Assembly (NCBI GenBank): GCA_024743215.1
Contig: JANSWZ010000006.1
Span: 124,001 to 188,000, forward strand
Direction: 5' to 3'
From: Alphaproteobacteria bacterium
GTDB taxonomy: Bacteria; Pseudomonadota; Alphaproteobacteria; Rhizobiales; GCA-2746425
DNA length: 64,000 nucleotides
Numbering within the stretch: position 1 is the stretch's first letter; each line of letters opens with the position of its first letter. Of this stretch, positions 18,072 to 27,444 are shown piece after piece. The notes below the pieces were generated by a model that was given only the letters and a program-made list of their open reading frames with translations, was not told the DNA's origin and ran no database searches. Both the position numbers and the translations under genes were made by a program.

Positions 18072-19268
18072 ATGTCTGAATTCAAAACGTTTGATGATCT
18101 GGACCCATCCGGCAAAACCTGCCTTGTTCGAGTTGATCTGAACGTACCAATGGCCAACGGAAAAGTGGCGGACACCACCCGCATCGACCGCATTTTACCC
18201 ACGATCCGCGAATTGTCAGAAAAGGGCGCCAAGACGGTTCTGCTCGCCCATTTCGGACGCCCCAACGGTCAGGTCGTGCCCGACATGTCTTTGAAGCAGG
18301 TCGTTCCCGCACTCACCCACGCAGTGGGAAAACCCATTGCCTTTGCCGCTGACTGTGTTGGCGCAACAGCGGAACTGGCGATAGCTGGCCTGATGCCAGG
18401 CGATATCATACTGCTGGAAAACACCCGGTTCCACGCCGGTGAAGAGACAAACGACCCCGAGCTTGCCCGCGACATGGCAAAGCTTGGCGATGTCTATGTC
18501 AATGACGCTTTTTCAGCCGCGCACCGCGCCCATGTGTCCACAGAAGGACTGGCCCATCTGCTGCCAGCCTATGCCGGTCGCACCATGCAGGCGGAACTGG
18601 AAGCCCTCTCGGCTGGCCTTGGCAATCCGGTTGCGCCGGTGATGGCCATTGTCGGCGGCGCAAAGGTCTCCAGCAAGCTGGACCTTCTGCAAAACCTGAT
18701 GACTCAGGTTGATATGCTGGTAATTGGCGGTGGTATGGCCAACACATTTTTGGCCGCCATGGGCAAGGATGTCGGAAAATCTTTATGCGAACATGATCTG
18801 GCCGAGACAGCCCGCCATATTATGGACACGGCAGCAGAGAACCAATGCGAAATCATTCTGCCGGTTGATGCAATCATAGCCCGCGAATTCAAGGCAAATG
18901 CCGCAAATGAAATCGTATCGGTCGATCAGGTCCCGGCCGATGCCATGATGCTGGACGTGGGACCAGAAACAGTAACCCTGATCAGCACCAAGCTGGATCA
19001 CACTAAAACCCTTGTATGGAATGGGCCGCTCGGCGCGTTTGAAATGGAGCCTTTTGACAAAGCCACCGTGGCAACCGCCCAACATGCTGGAAAGCTGACA
19101 GAAGCTGGAAAGTTGATCTCCGTAGCCGGTGGTGGCGACACCGTCTCTGCCATGAACCACGCAGGCGTTGGCAATCAGTTGAGCTACATATCAACAGCTG
19201 GCGGCGCATTTTTGGAATGGATGGAAGGCAAGCCCCTTCCAGGCGTAGATGCACTCAAAGCCGCTTAA
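18072..19268 (+). CDS. pgk: Phosphoglycerate kinase
   Basis: A 398-residue two-domain enzyme that makes ATP from 1,3-bisphosphoglycerate. The N-terminal substrate motif is V-R-V-D-L-N-V-P, with the catalytic arginine in this region, and the nucleotide lobe has the G-P-L-G-A-F-E and V-A-G-G-G-D-T segments. ATG 18072 is chosen because the mature N-terminus (M-S-E-F-K-T) starts there; an upstream in-frame ATG at 17934 would overlap the DUF924 gene heavily. A terminator hairpin overlaps its stop codon. Confidence 0.96.
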   Translation: MSEFKTFDDLDPSGKTCLVRVDLNVPMANGKVADTTRIDRILPTIRELSEKGAKTVLLAHFGRPNGQVVPDMSLKQVVPALTHAVGKPIAFAADCVGATAELAIAGLMPGDIILLENTRFHAGEETNDPELARDMAKLGDVYVNDAFSAAHRAHVSTEGLAHLLPAYAGRTMQAELEALSAGLGNPVAPVMAIVGGAKVSSKLDLLQNLMTQVDMLVIGGGMANTFLAAMGKDVGKSLCEHDLAETARHIMDTAAENQCEIILPVDAIIAREFKANAANEIVSVDQVPADAMMLDVGPETVTLISTKLDHTKTLVWNGPLGAFEMEPFDKATVATAQHAGKLTEAGKLISVAGGGDTVSAMNHAGVGNQLSYISTAGGAFLEWMEGKPLPGVDALKAA

Positions 19269-19279
19269 GCGGCGTTTTT
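19260..19279 (+). terminator. Terminator-like hairpin overlapping the pgk stop codon
   Basis: GCCGC-TTAA-GCGGC followed by G and five T. The pgk TAA stop is inside the loop. Ribosomes ending pgk would cover it, so it may lower readthrough into fba only when translation is uncoupled. Confidence 0.6.
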
Positions 19280-19296
19280 CAAGAAGGAGCACTTTC

Positions 19297-20313
19297 ATGA
19301 GCACAATTCACGACATAGCTTCCGCAATGGTAAAACCGGGACAGGGCCTTCTGGCTGCTGACGAAAGCACCGGCACGATTAAAAAACGCTTTGACAGCAT
19401 CAATGTCGATTGCACGGCTGCCAGCCGCTGTGACTACCGCGAAATGCTGTTCCGCAGCGATGCTATGAAAGAGGCCGTTTCAGGCGTCATTCTGTTTGAA
19501 GAAACACTGAGTCAGGTTGGATCGGACGGCACCCGCCTGGTCGATCTGATCACGGCCACGGGAGCCATTCCCGGCGTCAAGGTTGACAAGGGTGCAAAGC
19601 CTCTTGCGGGCCATCCCGGAGAAACCGTAACAGAAGGTCTTGATGGACTACGCGAGCGGCTCGCGGAGTATCATGACAAAGGCGCCAGATTTGCAAAATG
19701 GCGCTCTGTCATTTCCATCGGCGATGGTCGACCAAGCTGGAATGCAATCAAGGCCAATGCCCACGGCCTTGCTCGCTATGCAGCGCTCTGTCAGGAAGCC
19801 GGGATCGTGCCCATGGTGGAGCCGGAAGTTGCCATGGACGGACCGGACGCCAAACATGATATTGATCAATGTGCGGAGGTCTCCCGGTGGGTGCTGAGAG
19901 CTGTTTTCAATGAACTCTATGATGCCAGGGTGGATCTTGAAGGCATGATCCTCAAGCCAAACATGATTGTCCCCGGTCAGCACAGTGCAAAACGCGCCAG
20001 CGTTGAAGAAGTGGCAGAGAAAACCATTGCCTGTTTCAAAGCTGAAGTACCGGCGGCGGTTCCCGGCATTGCCTTCCTGTCCGGGGGCCAGACCGATATA
20101 GAAGCCACGGCACATTTGAACGCAATGAATGCAGCCTATGATCTGCCCTGGACCCTGACCTTCTCCTATGGTCGTGCATTGCAAGCCGCTGCCCTGAAAA
20201 CATGGTGTGGCAAGTCAGAAAATACGGCAGCAGCCCAAAAAGCATTCGATCATCGCGCACGCATGAATGGTTTGGCTGCCTGCGGCAAATGGTCAGACAG
20301 TCTGGAAGTATAA
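19297..20313 (+). CDS. fba: Class I fructose-bisphosphate aldolase
   Basis: A 338-residue Schiff-base aldolase that splits fructose 1,6-bisphosphate. The class I signature is seen in L-L-A-A-D-E-S-T-G-T-I-K-K-R-F at the N-terminus and in the active-site region L-E-G-M-I-L-K-P-N-M with the Schiff-base lysine. No metal-site histidines of class II enzymes are present. AAGAAGGAG at 19281-19289 sets the start at ATG 19297. The stop codon overlaps the start of the ThiE-like gene (TAATG). Confidence 0.95.
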   Translation: MSTIHDIASAMVKPGQGLLAADESTGTIKKRFDSINVDCTAASRCDYREMLFRSDAMKEAVSGVILFEETLSQVGSDGTRLVDLITATGAIPGVKVDKGAKPLAGHPGETVTEGLDGLRERLAEYHDKGARFAKWRSVISIGDGRPSWNAIKANAHGLARYAALCQEAGIVPMVEPEVAMDGPDAKHDIDQCAEVSRWVLRAVFNELYDARVDLEGMILKPNMIVPGQHSAKRASVEEVAEKTIACFKAEVPAAVPGIAFLSGGQTDIEATAHLNAMNAAYDLPWTLTFSYGRALQAAALKTWCGKSENTAAAQKAFDHRARMNGLAACGKWSDSLEV

Positions 20314-20954
20314 TGGTTGCAAATTCACGCCCCGGCGCTCAGCTGTTTCTGGTGACGCCACTCTTTGACGACAGGGATGCTTTTGCAGCCCTGTTGGAAA
20401 CCGTGCTCAAAACAGCTGAAGTCGCTGCCGTGCTGATCGCACCCAGAGGCCCGGACAATGTGTCCGATACCTATCAAAATGACTGCAAGCAACTGGTGCC
20501 CATTGCCCAGAAACATGGCGCCGCAGCGCTGACCATGAATGACACACAAATCTGCGGTCGTGCCAATGCGGACGGCATCCATTTGACCGGTAATCTGAAA
20601 GAATTGAAGGACGTCACCAGCCGATTTCAACCAAAGAAAATTGTCGGTGCCGGTGCCATCAAGGACCGGCATGATGCCATGGAAAAGGGTGAAGCCCTGC
20701 CAGATTATCTGTTGTTTGGCGATGTGTTTGAAAGCGGTGAGAGTGACCTGGAAACAACGCTGGAATTGGCCGACTGGTGGGCTGAGTTGTTTGAAATACC
20801 CTGCGTGGCGATGGCTGGCAAAAATCTTGACGATGTAAGCAACGCGCTGGCAACAGGCGCAGATTTCATTGGCGTTGGTAGCTTTGTCTGGCAGCACCCC
20901 GATGGCCCAGAAACTGCCATAATGGAAGCCCATAAATTGCTGCAAGGCGAATAG
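20313..20954 (+). CDS. Thiamine phosphate synthase-like protein, degenerate active site
   Basis: A 213-residue TIM-barrel protein of the TMP-TenI family. The barrel strand pattern is present, including D-G-I-H-L-T-G and G-V-G-S-F-V, but the ThiE pyrimidine-pyrophosphate and phosphate motifs are altered: the Q-x-R-x-K near the start is replaced by A-A-V-L-I-A-P-R, and the G-x-S-x-H segment by G-A-G-A-I-K. It therefore probably does not make thiamine phosphate. Its start overlaps the fba stop, so it is translationally coupled to aldolase, an arrangement that recurs in rhizobia. Real function unknown. Confidence 0.75.
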   Translation: MVANSRPGAQLFLVTPLFDDRDAFAALLETVLKTAEVAAVLIAPRGPDNVSDTYQNDCKQLVPIAQKHGAAALTMNDTQICGRANADGIHLTGNLKELKDVTSRFQPKKIVGAGAIKDRHDAMEKGEALPDYLLFGDVFESGESDLETTLELADWWAELFEIPCVAMAGKNLDDVSNALATGADFIGVGSFVWQHPDGPETAIMEAHKLLQGE

Positions 20955-20987
20955 GGCATTGCCCGTCTGCCATCACATTCAGGATTT

Positions 20988-21980
20988 TTGATCATCTTGC
21001 AGCGCGCGCTTCTGACAGTGTTTGTTCTTACCGGATTGGCCTGTGCTCCGGCTCAAGCCCAGCAGGCGGATGCTGCCAACCCAAACGCAACGCCAGAACC
21101 TGCCGAAGATATTTCCGGTGCAACAGCCGAAACGGCAGCGGTCAAGCTGCCTCCTCCCATTTTGGACCCAGCCTTTGGCGCTTATCAGCGTGGATACTTC
21201 CTGGAAGCCTTCGGTCTGGCTTTGGAAAAGGCGGAGCAAGGTGATGCACCATCCCAGACCTTGGTAGGCCAGATCCTCTACCAGGGTGAGGGAATGGAGA
21301 AGAATTATCGTCAGGCAGCAGACTGGTTTCGACTAGCTGCAAAGTCCGGCGATCCCCAAGCAAAATTTGCGCTCGGCATGATGCATCTGCGCGGTCATGG
21401 CGTCATTCCGGACAAGGCGATAGCTGCACAAATGTTTCGCGAGGCCGGTCAGACCGGCCATGCGGACGCGCTCTACAATTTGGCGCTTCTCTTTCTGGAA
21501 GGCGAAGTGGTGGACCGCAATGTGGGCGTGGCCGCAGCCTATTTGCGCCGTTCAGCCCTTGCAGGACATGCACAGGCCCAATATGCGCTGGGCGGCGCTT
21601 TTGATGAAGGTGCGGGTGTTGCCCGTGATGAAAGTGTCGCGGCTGAATGGTATCAGAAAGCTGCAGAACAAGGCCTGGCCGATGCTCAGATCGACCTGGC
21701 GACCATGCTCTTTGAGGGGCGGGGCATTGAACAGGATCAAAAGGCCGCTGCTGGCTGGTTTCTGCGCGCCGCAAACGCTGGCAACCCGGTGGCCCAATCC
21801 CGCATTGCTCGGTTGATGGCAACCGGCAGTGGCATCGAACGAAACCAGATCGAAGCAGGCAAATGGCATCTCATTTCCCGCCGTTCAGGTCTGGAAGATG
21901 CATGGCTGACAGACTGGTTCAAAGACCTGACGGATGATGAAAAGTCAGCCGCGTTCGATCTGTCGCAAAGCTGGCAATAG
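20988..21980 (+). CDS. Sel1-like repeat (SLR/TPR) exported protein
   Basis: A 330-residue protein with a signal peptide (residues 1-24, ending A-Q-A-Q-Q). From about residue 60 it has five or six Sel1 repeats of roughly 36 residues: A-x-x-x-G-x-G-V-x-x-D-x-x-x-A-A-x-W-x-x-x-A-A, with clear copies at A-L-G-M-M-H-L-R-G-H-G-V and L-A-T-M-L-F-E-G-R-G-I. Such proteins are scaffolds for envelope complexes or signalling. The start codon is TTG 20988; a second TTG at 20997 is possible. It closes the tkt-fba region. Confidence 0.85.
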   Translation: MIILQRALLTVFVLTGLACAPAQAQQADAANPNATPEPAEDISGATAETAAVKLPPPILDPAFGAYQRGYFLEAFGLALEKAEQGDAPSQTLVGQILYQGEGMEKNYRQAADWFRLAAKSGDPQAKFALGMMHLRGHGVIPDKAIAAQMFREAGQTGHADALYNLALLFLEGEVVDRNVGVAAAYLRRSALAGHAQAQYALGGAFDEGAGVARDESVAAEWYQKAAEQGLADAQIDLATMLFEGRGIEQDQKAAAGWFLRAANAGNPVAQSRIARLMATGSGIERNQIEAGKWHLISRRSGLEDAWLTDWFKDLTDDEKSAAFDLSQSWQ

Positions 21981-22004
21981 ACCCCACCGGAAACCGGACG
22001 CCTT

Positions 22005-22376
22005 TTAGAAATCTGGAACCATATCCAGGGTCGTTACCAGGGAAATGATCTTGCCGCCCGAAAGATGAAACACATTTGTACCGCTGCCCTGTCCACCGGG
22101 AATGGCCTTTGAAATACATGTCCACCGTACCGTGATCATCTCGCCTGAAACCACCACGCTGCCAAGTGTGATCACGGCATCATCAAAATCATCACTGCGA
22201 CTATTCTCAAAGGCCTGCAGAATGGCGGCGCGACCACGATGCGGCTCCGAACTGCCTGAAAACGGCTCGGTGTATTCAGCATCATCTGAAAACAAGGCTC
22301 CCAGCAAATCCAGTCCCGATGGTCCGGCCTGCATTGCAAGGAAGAAATTTGTGATCTCTAATGGCATGTGAGTCAT
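22005..22376 (-). CDS. SnoaL/NTF2-like protein
   Basis: A 123-residue single-domain protein with the NTF2-like cone fold pattern: N-terminal helix F-F-L-A-M-Q-A-G-P-S-G-L-D-L-L-G-A-L-F, then D-A-E-Y-T-E-P-F-S-G and R-G-R-A-A-I-L-Q-A-F, and strands ending in K-I-I-S-L-V-T-T-L-D. Members range from small-molecule isomerases to ligand-binding proteins. It is divergent from and nearly touching the LuxR-type regulator, suggesting a shared control region. Confidence 0.7.
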   Translation of the reverse strand: MTHMPLEITNFFLAMQAGPSGLDLLGALFSDDAEYTEPFSGSSEPHRGRAAILQAFENSRSDDFDDAVITLGSVVVSGEMITVRWTCISKAIPGGQGSGTNVFHLSGGKIISLVTTLDMVPDF

Positions 22377-22394
22377 AAAATTGGTCCTGTTCCT

Positions 22395-22799
22395 ATGTCC
22401 GTTGATCCAAAACTTCTCAGTGCCCTGTCATCTGTGGTGGCGGAGCTTGGAAACGTCCCGACAAGACCCATTCCACAATCCATTATCAAAACCCTTGCCC
22501 CATTGGTCCGGCCCGGACTGGAATTGACAATTGATCTGGACGCCAGCCAGGCGATTGGCGCTCCACTGGTGATGCTGTCAGATAAGTCTGCTGAAAGCCC
22601 GCTTCTGTCCGCACTGACACCACGCCAGAGACAGGTCGCGAAGCTGGTGACGGAAGGAAAGACCAATCGCCAGATTGCTGCTGAACTCGGCATTACCCTT
22701 GCTACGGTCAAAGACCATGTTCATGCCATTTTGCAGCGACTGAAGCTCCCGTCCCGCGCAGCACTGACAGCGGCACTGAACAACTCACAAAAAGCGTAA
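22395..22799 (+). CDS. LuxR-type helix-turn-helix regulator, short
   Basis: A 134-residue protein whose C-terminal 65 residues are a LuxR/GerE DNA-binding domain: L-T-P-R-Q-R-Q-V-A-K-L-V, then N-R-Q-I-A-A-E-L-G-I-T-L-A-T-V-K-D-H-V-H. The first 60 residues are not a known receiver (no phosphoacceptor aspartate pattern) and may be a small sensing domain. Start choice is uncertain: GTG 22368 adds nine residues but would overlap the divergent gene's start. Probably regulates itself and the neighbour at 22005. Confidence 0.75.
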   Translation: MSVDPKLLSALSSVVAELGNVPTRPIPQSIIKTLAPLVRPGLELTIDLDASQAIGAPLVMLSDKSAESPLLSALTPRQRQVAKLVTEGKTNRQIAAELGITLATVKDHVHAILQRLKLPSRAALTAALNNSQKA

Positions 22800-22820
22800 A
22801 TCATCCAATCAAGGCGCACA

Positions 22821-22838
22821 ATCCATCCAAGGATGGAT
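22821..22838. terminator. Perfect palindrome between convergent genes
   Basis: ATCCATCC-AA-GGATGGAT, an 8-pair perfect stem placed between the ends of two convergent regulator genes. It lacks a T tract but could act as a bidirectional terminator. Confidence 0.45.
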
Positions 22839-22840
22839 GC

Positions 22841-23629
22841 TCAACGACTGATCAGACGCGCATTTTCAATGGCAATGACACTTTGATCGGCAAACATTTG
22901 CGCCGTTTCAAGCGCCTTGTCGTCAAACGGACGAACCGTTTGACGATAGACGGAAAACGCCCCGATCAACCGATCACCTGACAGCATCGGTATCGCCGCA
23001 AAGGACCGGGCACCGCCCAGATCCGCAGTGGCGTAACGCAAGGGATCGCCGGTGTGATAGATCATCTCGGAACGCACATCGGAAATATTGATCACTTCAT
23101 GAGCAGCAATCACACGGCCAAGTCCGGTTTTCGGGCCAACATGAAAGGACCCCATCTCCGACAACCAGTCGGAAAAAGCTGCAGGAATACCGCGCATGTA
23201 ATTCGCCCGATAGCCGGAGGTTGAATCATATTCAAACAGAATGCCAAACTCCGCATCACACAGCTCCAGCGCGTAGCCCAGCACAGAGGCGATCACCTCA
23301 TCCAATTGTCCGTTTGAGCGGCTGATAATCCGTAGTACCTCACCCAGAACCCGCTCCCGCCGCACAGCTTCTTCCAGACTAAGCGCCAGCTCCGAAATCA
23401 GTGCGGCCTTTTCCGCATCATCAGACGGCTGCACCTGCGCCTCACCGTTCAGAACACCGTATAATTCAATTTTTGAGGATACGCCGAGCTTGCGATAAAT
23501 CGTTGTCAGATGCGTGCGCACAGTGGAGGGCGCAATTCCCAATTCCCCGGCAATTTCATGATAGTTATCACCGCTGGCATAGGCCGCTGCAATCTCATGC
23601 TCCCGCGATGTTAGCGTCTCTTGTTGCAC
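22841..23629 (-). CDS. LuxR HTH-GAF regulator
   Basis: A 262-residue protein with the order HTH then GAF. Residues 1-60 are a LuxR-type domain (S-R-E-H-E-I-A-A-A-Y-A, E-I-A-G-E-L-G-I-A-P-S-T-V-R-T-H). Residues about 85-262 are a GAF domain (L-C-D-A-E-F-G-I-L-F near 135, A-I-P-M-L-S-G-D-R-L-I-G-A-F-S-V-Y later). It stops right after A-I-E-N-A-R-L-I, the usual junction to a following domain such as a nucleotide cyclase, so it may be a shortened version of a longer family architecture. Ligand unknown. Confidence 0.8.
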   Translation of the reverse strand: MQQETLTSREHEIAAAYASGDNYHEIAGELGIAPSTVRTHLTTIYRKLGVSSKIELYGVLNGEAQVQPSDDAEKAALISELALSLEEAVRRERVLGEVLRIISRSNGQLDEVIASVLGYALELCDAEFGILFEYDSTSGYRANYMRGIPAAFSDWLSEMGSFHVGPKTGLGRVIAAHEVINISDVRSEMIYHTGDPLRYATADLGGARSFAAIPMLSGDRLIGAFSVYRQTVRPFDDKALETAQMFADQSVIAIENARLISR

Positions 23630-23834
23630 GAACAGGCCTCTCGTTGCACAGCTTGGGTTTGGATTTTATGACCGCTTTGGCCGCCGCTTCCTATACAGCA
23701 AATGCAGTAGCAAATATCTGCAAATGCGTATGAAAATACATCATACGCCCGATAGGCGCGCCACCGAAAGTCTTATAGCACTGCAAGGAAGATGCCGATC
23801 AAAGGCGGGCAAGACGTGTATCGGGGCTAGAAAA

Positions 23835-25028
23835 ATGACAAATCGTTGGCACGTTCTGGCCTTGCTGTTCAGCATTCGCGTCGCCATGGCCTTTCAGTTT
23901 CAGGCCGTCGCCGCCCTGTCTCCATTTTTCATGGAAGCCTACAAGATCGGCATTGCTGATATCGGTCTGTTGATCGGTCTCTATCTGTCACCAGGTATTT
24001 TTCTGGCCCTGCCTGGCGGGGCCATCGGCAAACGCTTTGGCGAAAAACAGGTTGTTCTGGCGGGTCTGTTGCTGATGGGCGTCGGCGGGTTGATGGTTGC
24101 AATCGGGAGCACTTGGGAAATGCAATTGGTTGGCCGGGTGTTGGCGGGTATTGGCGGCGTCTTGCTGAATGTCCTGATGACCAAAATGGTCACGGACTGG
24201 TTTGCCGGACGTGAAATTGCAACCGCCATGGGCATCTTTGTAAATTCCTGGCCGGTCGGCATTGCGCTCGCCCTGCTGGTTCTGCCGGGCCTTGCGGACG
24301 CAACCGGCCTGAACATGGCCTTGCTGATGGTTGCGGTTCTGACCATTTGCGGCTTTGCCTTGCTGGCCACAGCCTATGAGGCCCCTGCCGGCCTCAGCGC
24401 GCAAGACATACAGCCCGTTCCGCTGCAGGGCACAACCTTGTGGCTGGTCATCTGCGCCGGGTTTATCTGGGGCCTTTACAATGCCGCACTCAGCATGGTT
24501 TTCAGTTTTGCGCCCGCCATGCTGGCGGAACAGGGCTGGACGGCCACTGCCGCCAGCTCAATCACCAGTATTGTGCTTTGGGTCATGGCCATCTCGATCC
24601 CTCTCGGCGGCATAATTGCAGATCGCACCAAACGCGTAGACGCTGTGCTGATGACGGGCCTCATATTGTTCGCAATCATGCTGGTCATAGCGGCACGCAC
24701 AGACGCCATTCTGCCAAGCTTCATACTGATGGGCACAGTTGCAGGCCTTTCAGCCGGCCCGATCATGAGCTTGCCGTCACGCATATTGCTGCCCGGCAAC
24801 CGAGCAGTTGGCATGGGTGTATTTTTTACAATCTTCTACATATTCGTCGTGCTTGGACCGTTGACGGCAGGATACCTTGCCGATCGAACCGGTCGCATCA
24901 GCATTGCCTTTGATTTAGGCACACTCATGCTGATTGTCTGCACAATTCTACTTATGGTATTCAGACACCAAACCACCACACGCAAATCTGCCAGCATCCC
25001 TCAGGTTGCGCCGCGTTCAGCGGGTTGA
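23835..25028 (+). CDS. MFS transporter, CynX/NimT-like
   Basis: A 397-residue major facilitator with 12 predicted helices. The helix 2-3 loop motif is G-A-I-G-K-R-F-G-E-K (residues about 57-66), and the repeated loop between helices 8 and 9 is G-G-I-I-A-D-R-T-K-R. The ATG at 23835 gives M-T-N-R-W-H-V-L-A-L-L-F; the longer frame from 23724 would add 37 hydrophilic residues that do not look like part of the protein. The cyanate/nitroimidazole transporter group is a resemblance only; substrate unknown. Confidence 0.82.
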   Translation: MTNRWHVLALLFSIRVAMAFQFQAVAALSPFFMEAYKIGIADIGLLIGLYLSPGIFLALPGGAIGKRFGEKQVVLAGLLLMGVGGLMVAIGSTWEMQLVGRVLAGIGGVLLNVLMTKMVTDWFAGREIATAMGIFVNSWPVGIALALLVLPGLADATGLNMALLMVAVLTICGFALLATAYEAPAGLSAQDIQPVPLQGTTLWLVICAGFIWGLYNAALSMVFSFAPAMLAEQGWTATAASSITSIVLWVMAISIPLGGIIADRTKRVDAVLMTGLILFAIMLVIAARTDAILPSFILMGTVAGLSAGPIMSLPSRILLPGNRAVGMGVFFTIFYIFVVLGPLTAGYLADRTGRISIAFDLGTLMLIVCTILLMVFRHQTTTRKSASIPQVAPRSAG

Positions 25029-25142
25029 CACGACGCGCTCTCACCCCGCGCACATGTGCAATAAAACTAGCCACCCTGTCTATTTTTCAGGCAATTTGAT
25101 CCGCAATATCTCCAATTTACAGCAAATTTTCGCCCTTTCAAC

Positions 25143-25158
25143 TGGCACGAAAATTGCT
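25143..25158 (+). promoter_or_regulatory. Sigma-54 promoter of glutamine synthetase III
   Basis: TGGCACG-AAAA-TTGCT matches the RpoN consensus exactly: GG at -24 and GC at -12 with the right spacing. It lies 33 bases before the ATG of the gene, leaving room for the ribosome site AGGAGA at 25180-25185. This places the gene under nitrogen (NtrC-type) control. Confidence 0.88.
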
Positions 25159-25190
25159 TCTCAGCCATAGAGTTCGAATAGGAGAATATT

Positions 25191-27371
25191 ATGAGCGGCA
25201 ATACCGTGCGTTTGAATGCCATTTCAGCAATTACATCGACGCCAACCGTTGAGTCCGGTTTTGATTTTGTATCAAGCCCGACCAGCAGTGTTTGGGGCGA
25301 TAATGTTTTCAGTTTAAACGAAATGGAGCAGCGCCTGCCAAAAGCGATCTTCAAATCGCTTAAGAAGACCATCACTTCAGGTGAGGAACTGGACCCGACC
25401 ACGGCAGATGCGGTCGCCGAGGCCATGAAGACATGGGCCATTTCAAAGGGCGTGACGCATTATGCACACGTATTTTATCCGCTCACCGGCCTGACAGCCG
25501 AAAAACACGATTCCTTCTTTGATCCCGATGGCAATGGCGGCACGATTGCCACATTTGCCGGCAAAGCGCTGATCCAGGGCGAGCCAGATGGCTCTTCCTT
25601 TCCAAATGGCGGCATTCGCCAGACATTTGAAGCCCGTGGATATACCATTTGGGACGTAACCAGCCCAGCCTACATCATCGAGAATCCAAACGGCACGACG
25701 CTCTGCATTCCCACAGCTTTTGTGTCCTGGACCGGCGAAGCGCTGGACAAGAAGACCCCGGTTCTGCGCTCCATGCAGGCGCTTAACAAACACGCCCAGC
25801 GCGTCCTGAAATTCTTTGGAACAGATGGTCCGTTCATCTCGTCCTCTGCCGGTGCCGAGCAGGAATATTTCCTCGTCGACAACCACTTCTATTATGCACG
25901 CCCCGACCTTCTGGCCGCCGGCAGAACTCTGTTCGGCTCTCCGCCACCCAAAGGACAGGAATTCGACGATCACTATTTCGGAGCCATCCCGGAGCGGGTT
26001 CAGGCGTTCATGTTTGAGGTGGAACGCGAATGCTTCAAACTCGGCATTCCGGCAAAAACACGCCACAACGAAGTGGCGCCCGGCCAGTTTGAATTGGCCC
26101 CTGTTTATGAAATGGCCAATGTGGCAACCGATCACCAGCAATTGGTGATGACGACCCTGCGCAAGGTTGCTGCAAAATATGGCATGACATGCCTGCTGCA
26201 TGAAAAACCATTTGCCGGCGTCAATGGCAGCGGAAAACACGTCAACTTCTCCATGGGCTCTCCAAAAGCTGGCAATCTGTTTGATCCCGGTGAAACACCT
26301 GCGGAAAACGCCCAGTTTGTGGTCTTCTGTGCAGCCATGATTTCAGCCGTTTACAAACACGCAAAACTGCTGCGCTCCGTTGTTGCTTCAGCTTCAAACG
26401 ACCATCGCCTCGGCGCCAATGAAGCACCACCTGCCATTCTGTCGGTCTTCCTTGGCACAGAGCTGAACGAAGTCATGGAATCCATTGTCAACGGGACACC
26501 GATTACATCCAAAAGGGTCCCGCTGAACCTGGGTGTTGATGTCCTGCCATCCATTCCAAAAGATTCCGGTGACCGTAACCGCACCAGCCCGATGGCCTTT
26601 ACCGGCAACCGGTTTGAATTCCGCGCCGTTGGCTCCAACCAGTCCATTGCCGGTCCAATGGTTGCGATGAACACCATCATGGCTGAAGCGCTGGATGAGG
26701 CGGCCACATCGTTGGAAGCGGCTGACACGTCCAACACCGAGAAACTGGGCGCAGCTGTTGCCAGCTACGTCAAGAAGGTGTGGGGAGAATGTTCAAACGT
26801 TGTCTTCAATGGTGATGGCTACGCCGATGAATGGCAGACGGAAGCTGCCAAGCGCGGCCTGCCAAACCTTGTCACAACACCCGATGCGCTGGGCGTTCTC
26901 AAAGAACAGACTTACATTGATCTGTTCGACAAATATGACGTTCTGTCCGAGCGCGAGCTGGACTCTCGCTATGAGGTCTATGCCGAGCAATACATTTCTG
27001 CAGTCAATGTGGAATCCAATCTGGTTGTGGAAATTGCCAAGACAATGGTTTTCCCGGCAGCTGTCCGCTATCAGGGCCAGTTGGCATCAAGTCTGGCCAG
27101 CCTGAAAGCCATTGGCGTCGAAACCGACCACGACACAATTTCCAAAGTCACCGACCTGATCAAGAATCTGCAGGATTCAGTGGCGGAACTGGAAGCTCTC
27201 AAAGCCAGTGAGCATGACGCGGAAAGCGTGGCTGCCCATTGCTTCATGATCAAGGATAAGGTGTTGCCGAAAATGCTCGAAGTCCGGGGCTATGTCGACG
27301 CTTTGGAAGCCATGGTCGCCGATGATTTGTGGCCATTGCCTACCTATCAGGAAATGCTCTTCATCAAATAA
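25191..27371 (+). CDS. glnN: Glutamine synthetase type III
   Basis: A 726-residue enzyme that makes glutamine from glutamate, ammonia and ATP. Its length is that of the GSIII class (about 700-730), not GSI (470) or GSII (350). Class features are the N-terminal [26 protein letters not shown] with the metal-binding glutamates, [13 protein letters not shown], and the glutamate/ATP region [12 protein letters not shown] perfect sigma-54 promoter precedes it, and a strong terminator follows. The enzyme is probably a nitrogen-starvation isozyme alongside GlnA elsewhere on the genome. Confidence 0.95.
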   Translation: MSGNTVRLNAISAITSTPTVESGFDFVSSPTSSVWGDNVFSLNEMEQRLPKAIFKSLKKTITSGEELDPTTADAVAEAMKTWAISKGVTHYAHVFYPLTGLTAEKHDSFFDPDGNGGTIATFAGKALIQGEPDGSSFPNGGIRQTFEARGYTIWDVTSPAYIIENPNGTTLCIPTAFVSWTGEALDKKTPVLRSMQALNKHAQRVLKFFGTDGPFISSSAGAEQEYFLVDNHFYYARPDLLAAGRTLFGSPPPKGQEFDDHYFGAIPERVQAFMFEVERECFKLGIPAKTRHNEVAPGQFELAPVYEMANVATDHQQLVMTTLRKVAAKYGMTCLLHEKPFAGVNGSGKHVNFSMGSPKAGNLFDPGETPAENAQFVVFCAAMISAVYKHAKLLRSVVASASNDHRLGANEAPPAILSVFLGTELNEVMESIVNGTPITSKRVPLNLGVDVLPSIPKDSGDRNRTSPMAFTGNRFEFRAVGSNQSIAGPMVAMNTIMAEALDEAATSLEAADTSNTEKLGAAVASYVKKVWGECSNVVFNGDGYADEWQTEAAKRGLPNLVTTPDALGVLKEQTYIDLFDKYDVLSERELDSRYEVYAEQYISAVNVESNLVVEIAKTMVFPAAVRYQGQLASSLASLKAIGVETDHDTISKVTDLIKNLQDSVAELEALKASEHDAESVAAHCFMIKDKVLPKMLEVRGYVDALEAMVADDLWPLPTYQEMLFIK

Positions 27372-27399
27372 GAGCAGACCACAATTCACAGACACAATT

Positions 27400-27428
27400 A
27401 AGAGCCCGCTATTCCACAGCGGGCTCTT
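27400..27428. terminator. Terminator between glnN and the convergent ankyrin gene
   Basis: An 11-pair perfect stem (AAGAGCCCGCT/AGCGGGCTCTT) with a 7-base loop, starting 29 bases after the glnN stop. It sits 17 bases from the end of the convergent ankyrin gene, so it can serve both strands. Confidence 0.85.
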
Positions 27429-27444
27429 TGCTATTGGCACACAA

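Noticed and set aside
25050-25059. GCACATGTGC palindrome as an NtrC site for glnN
   Set aside because: The half-sites are too close for the NtrC consensus.
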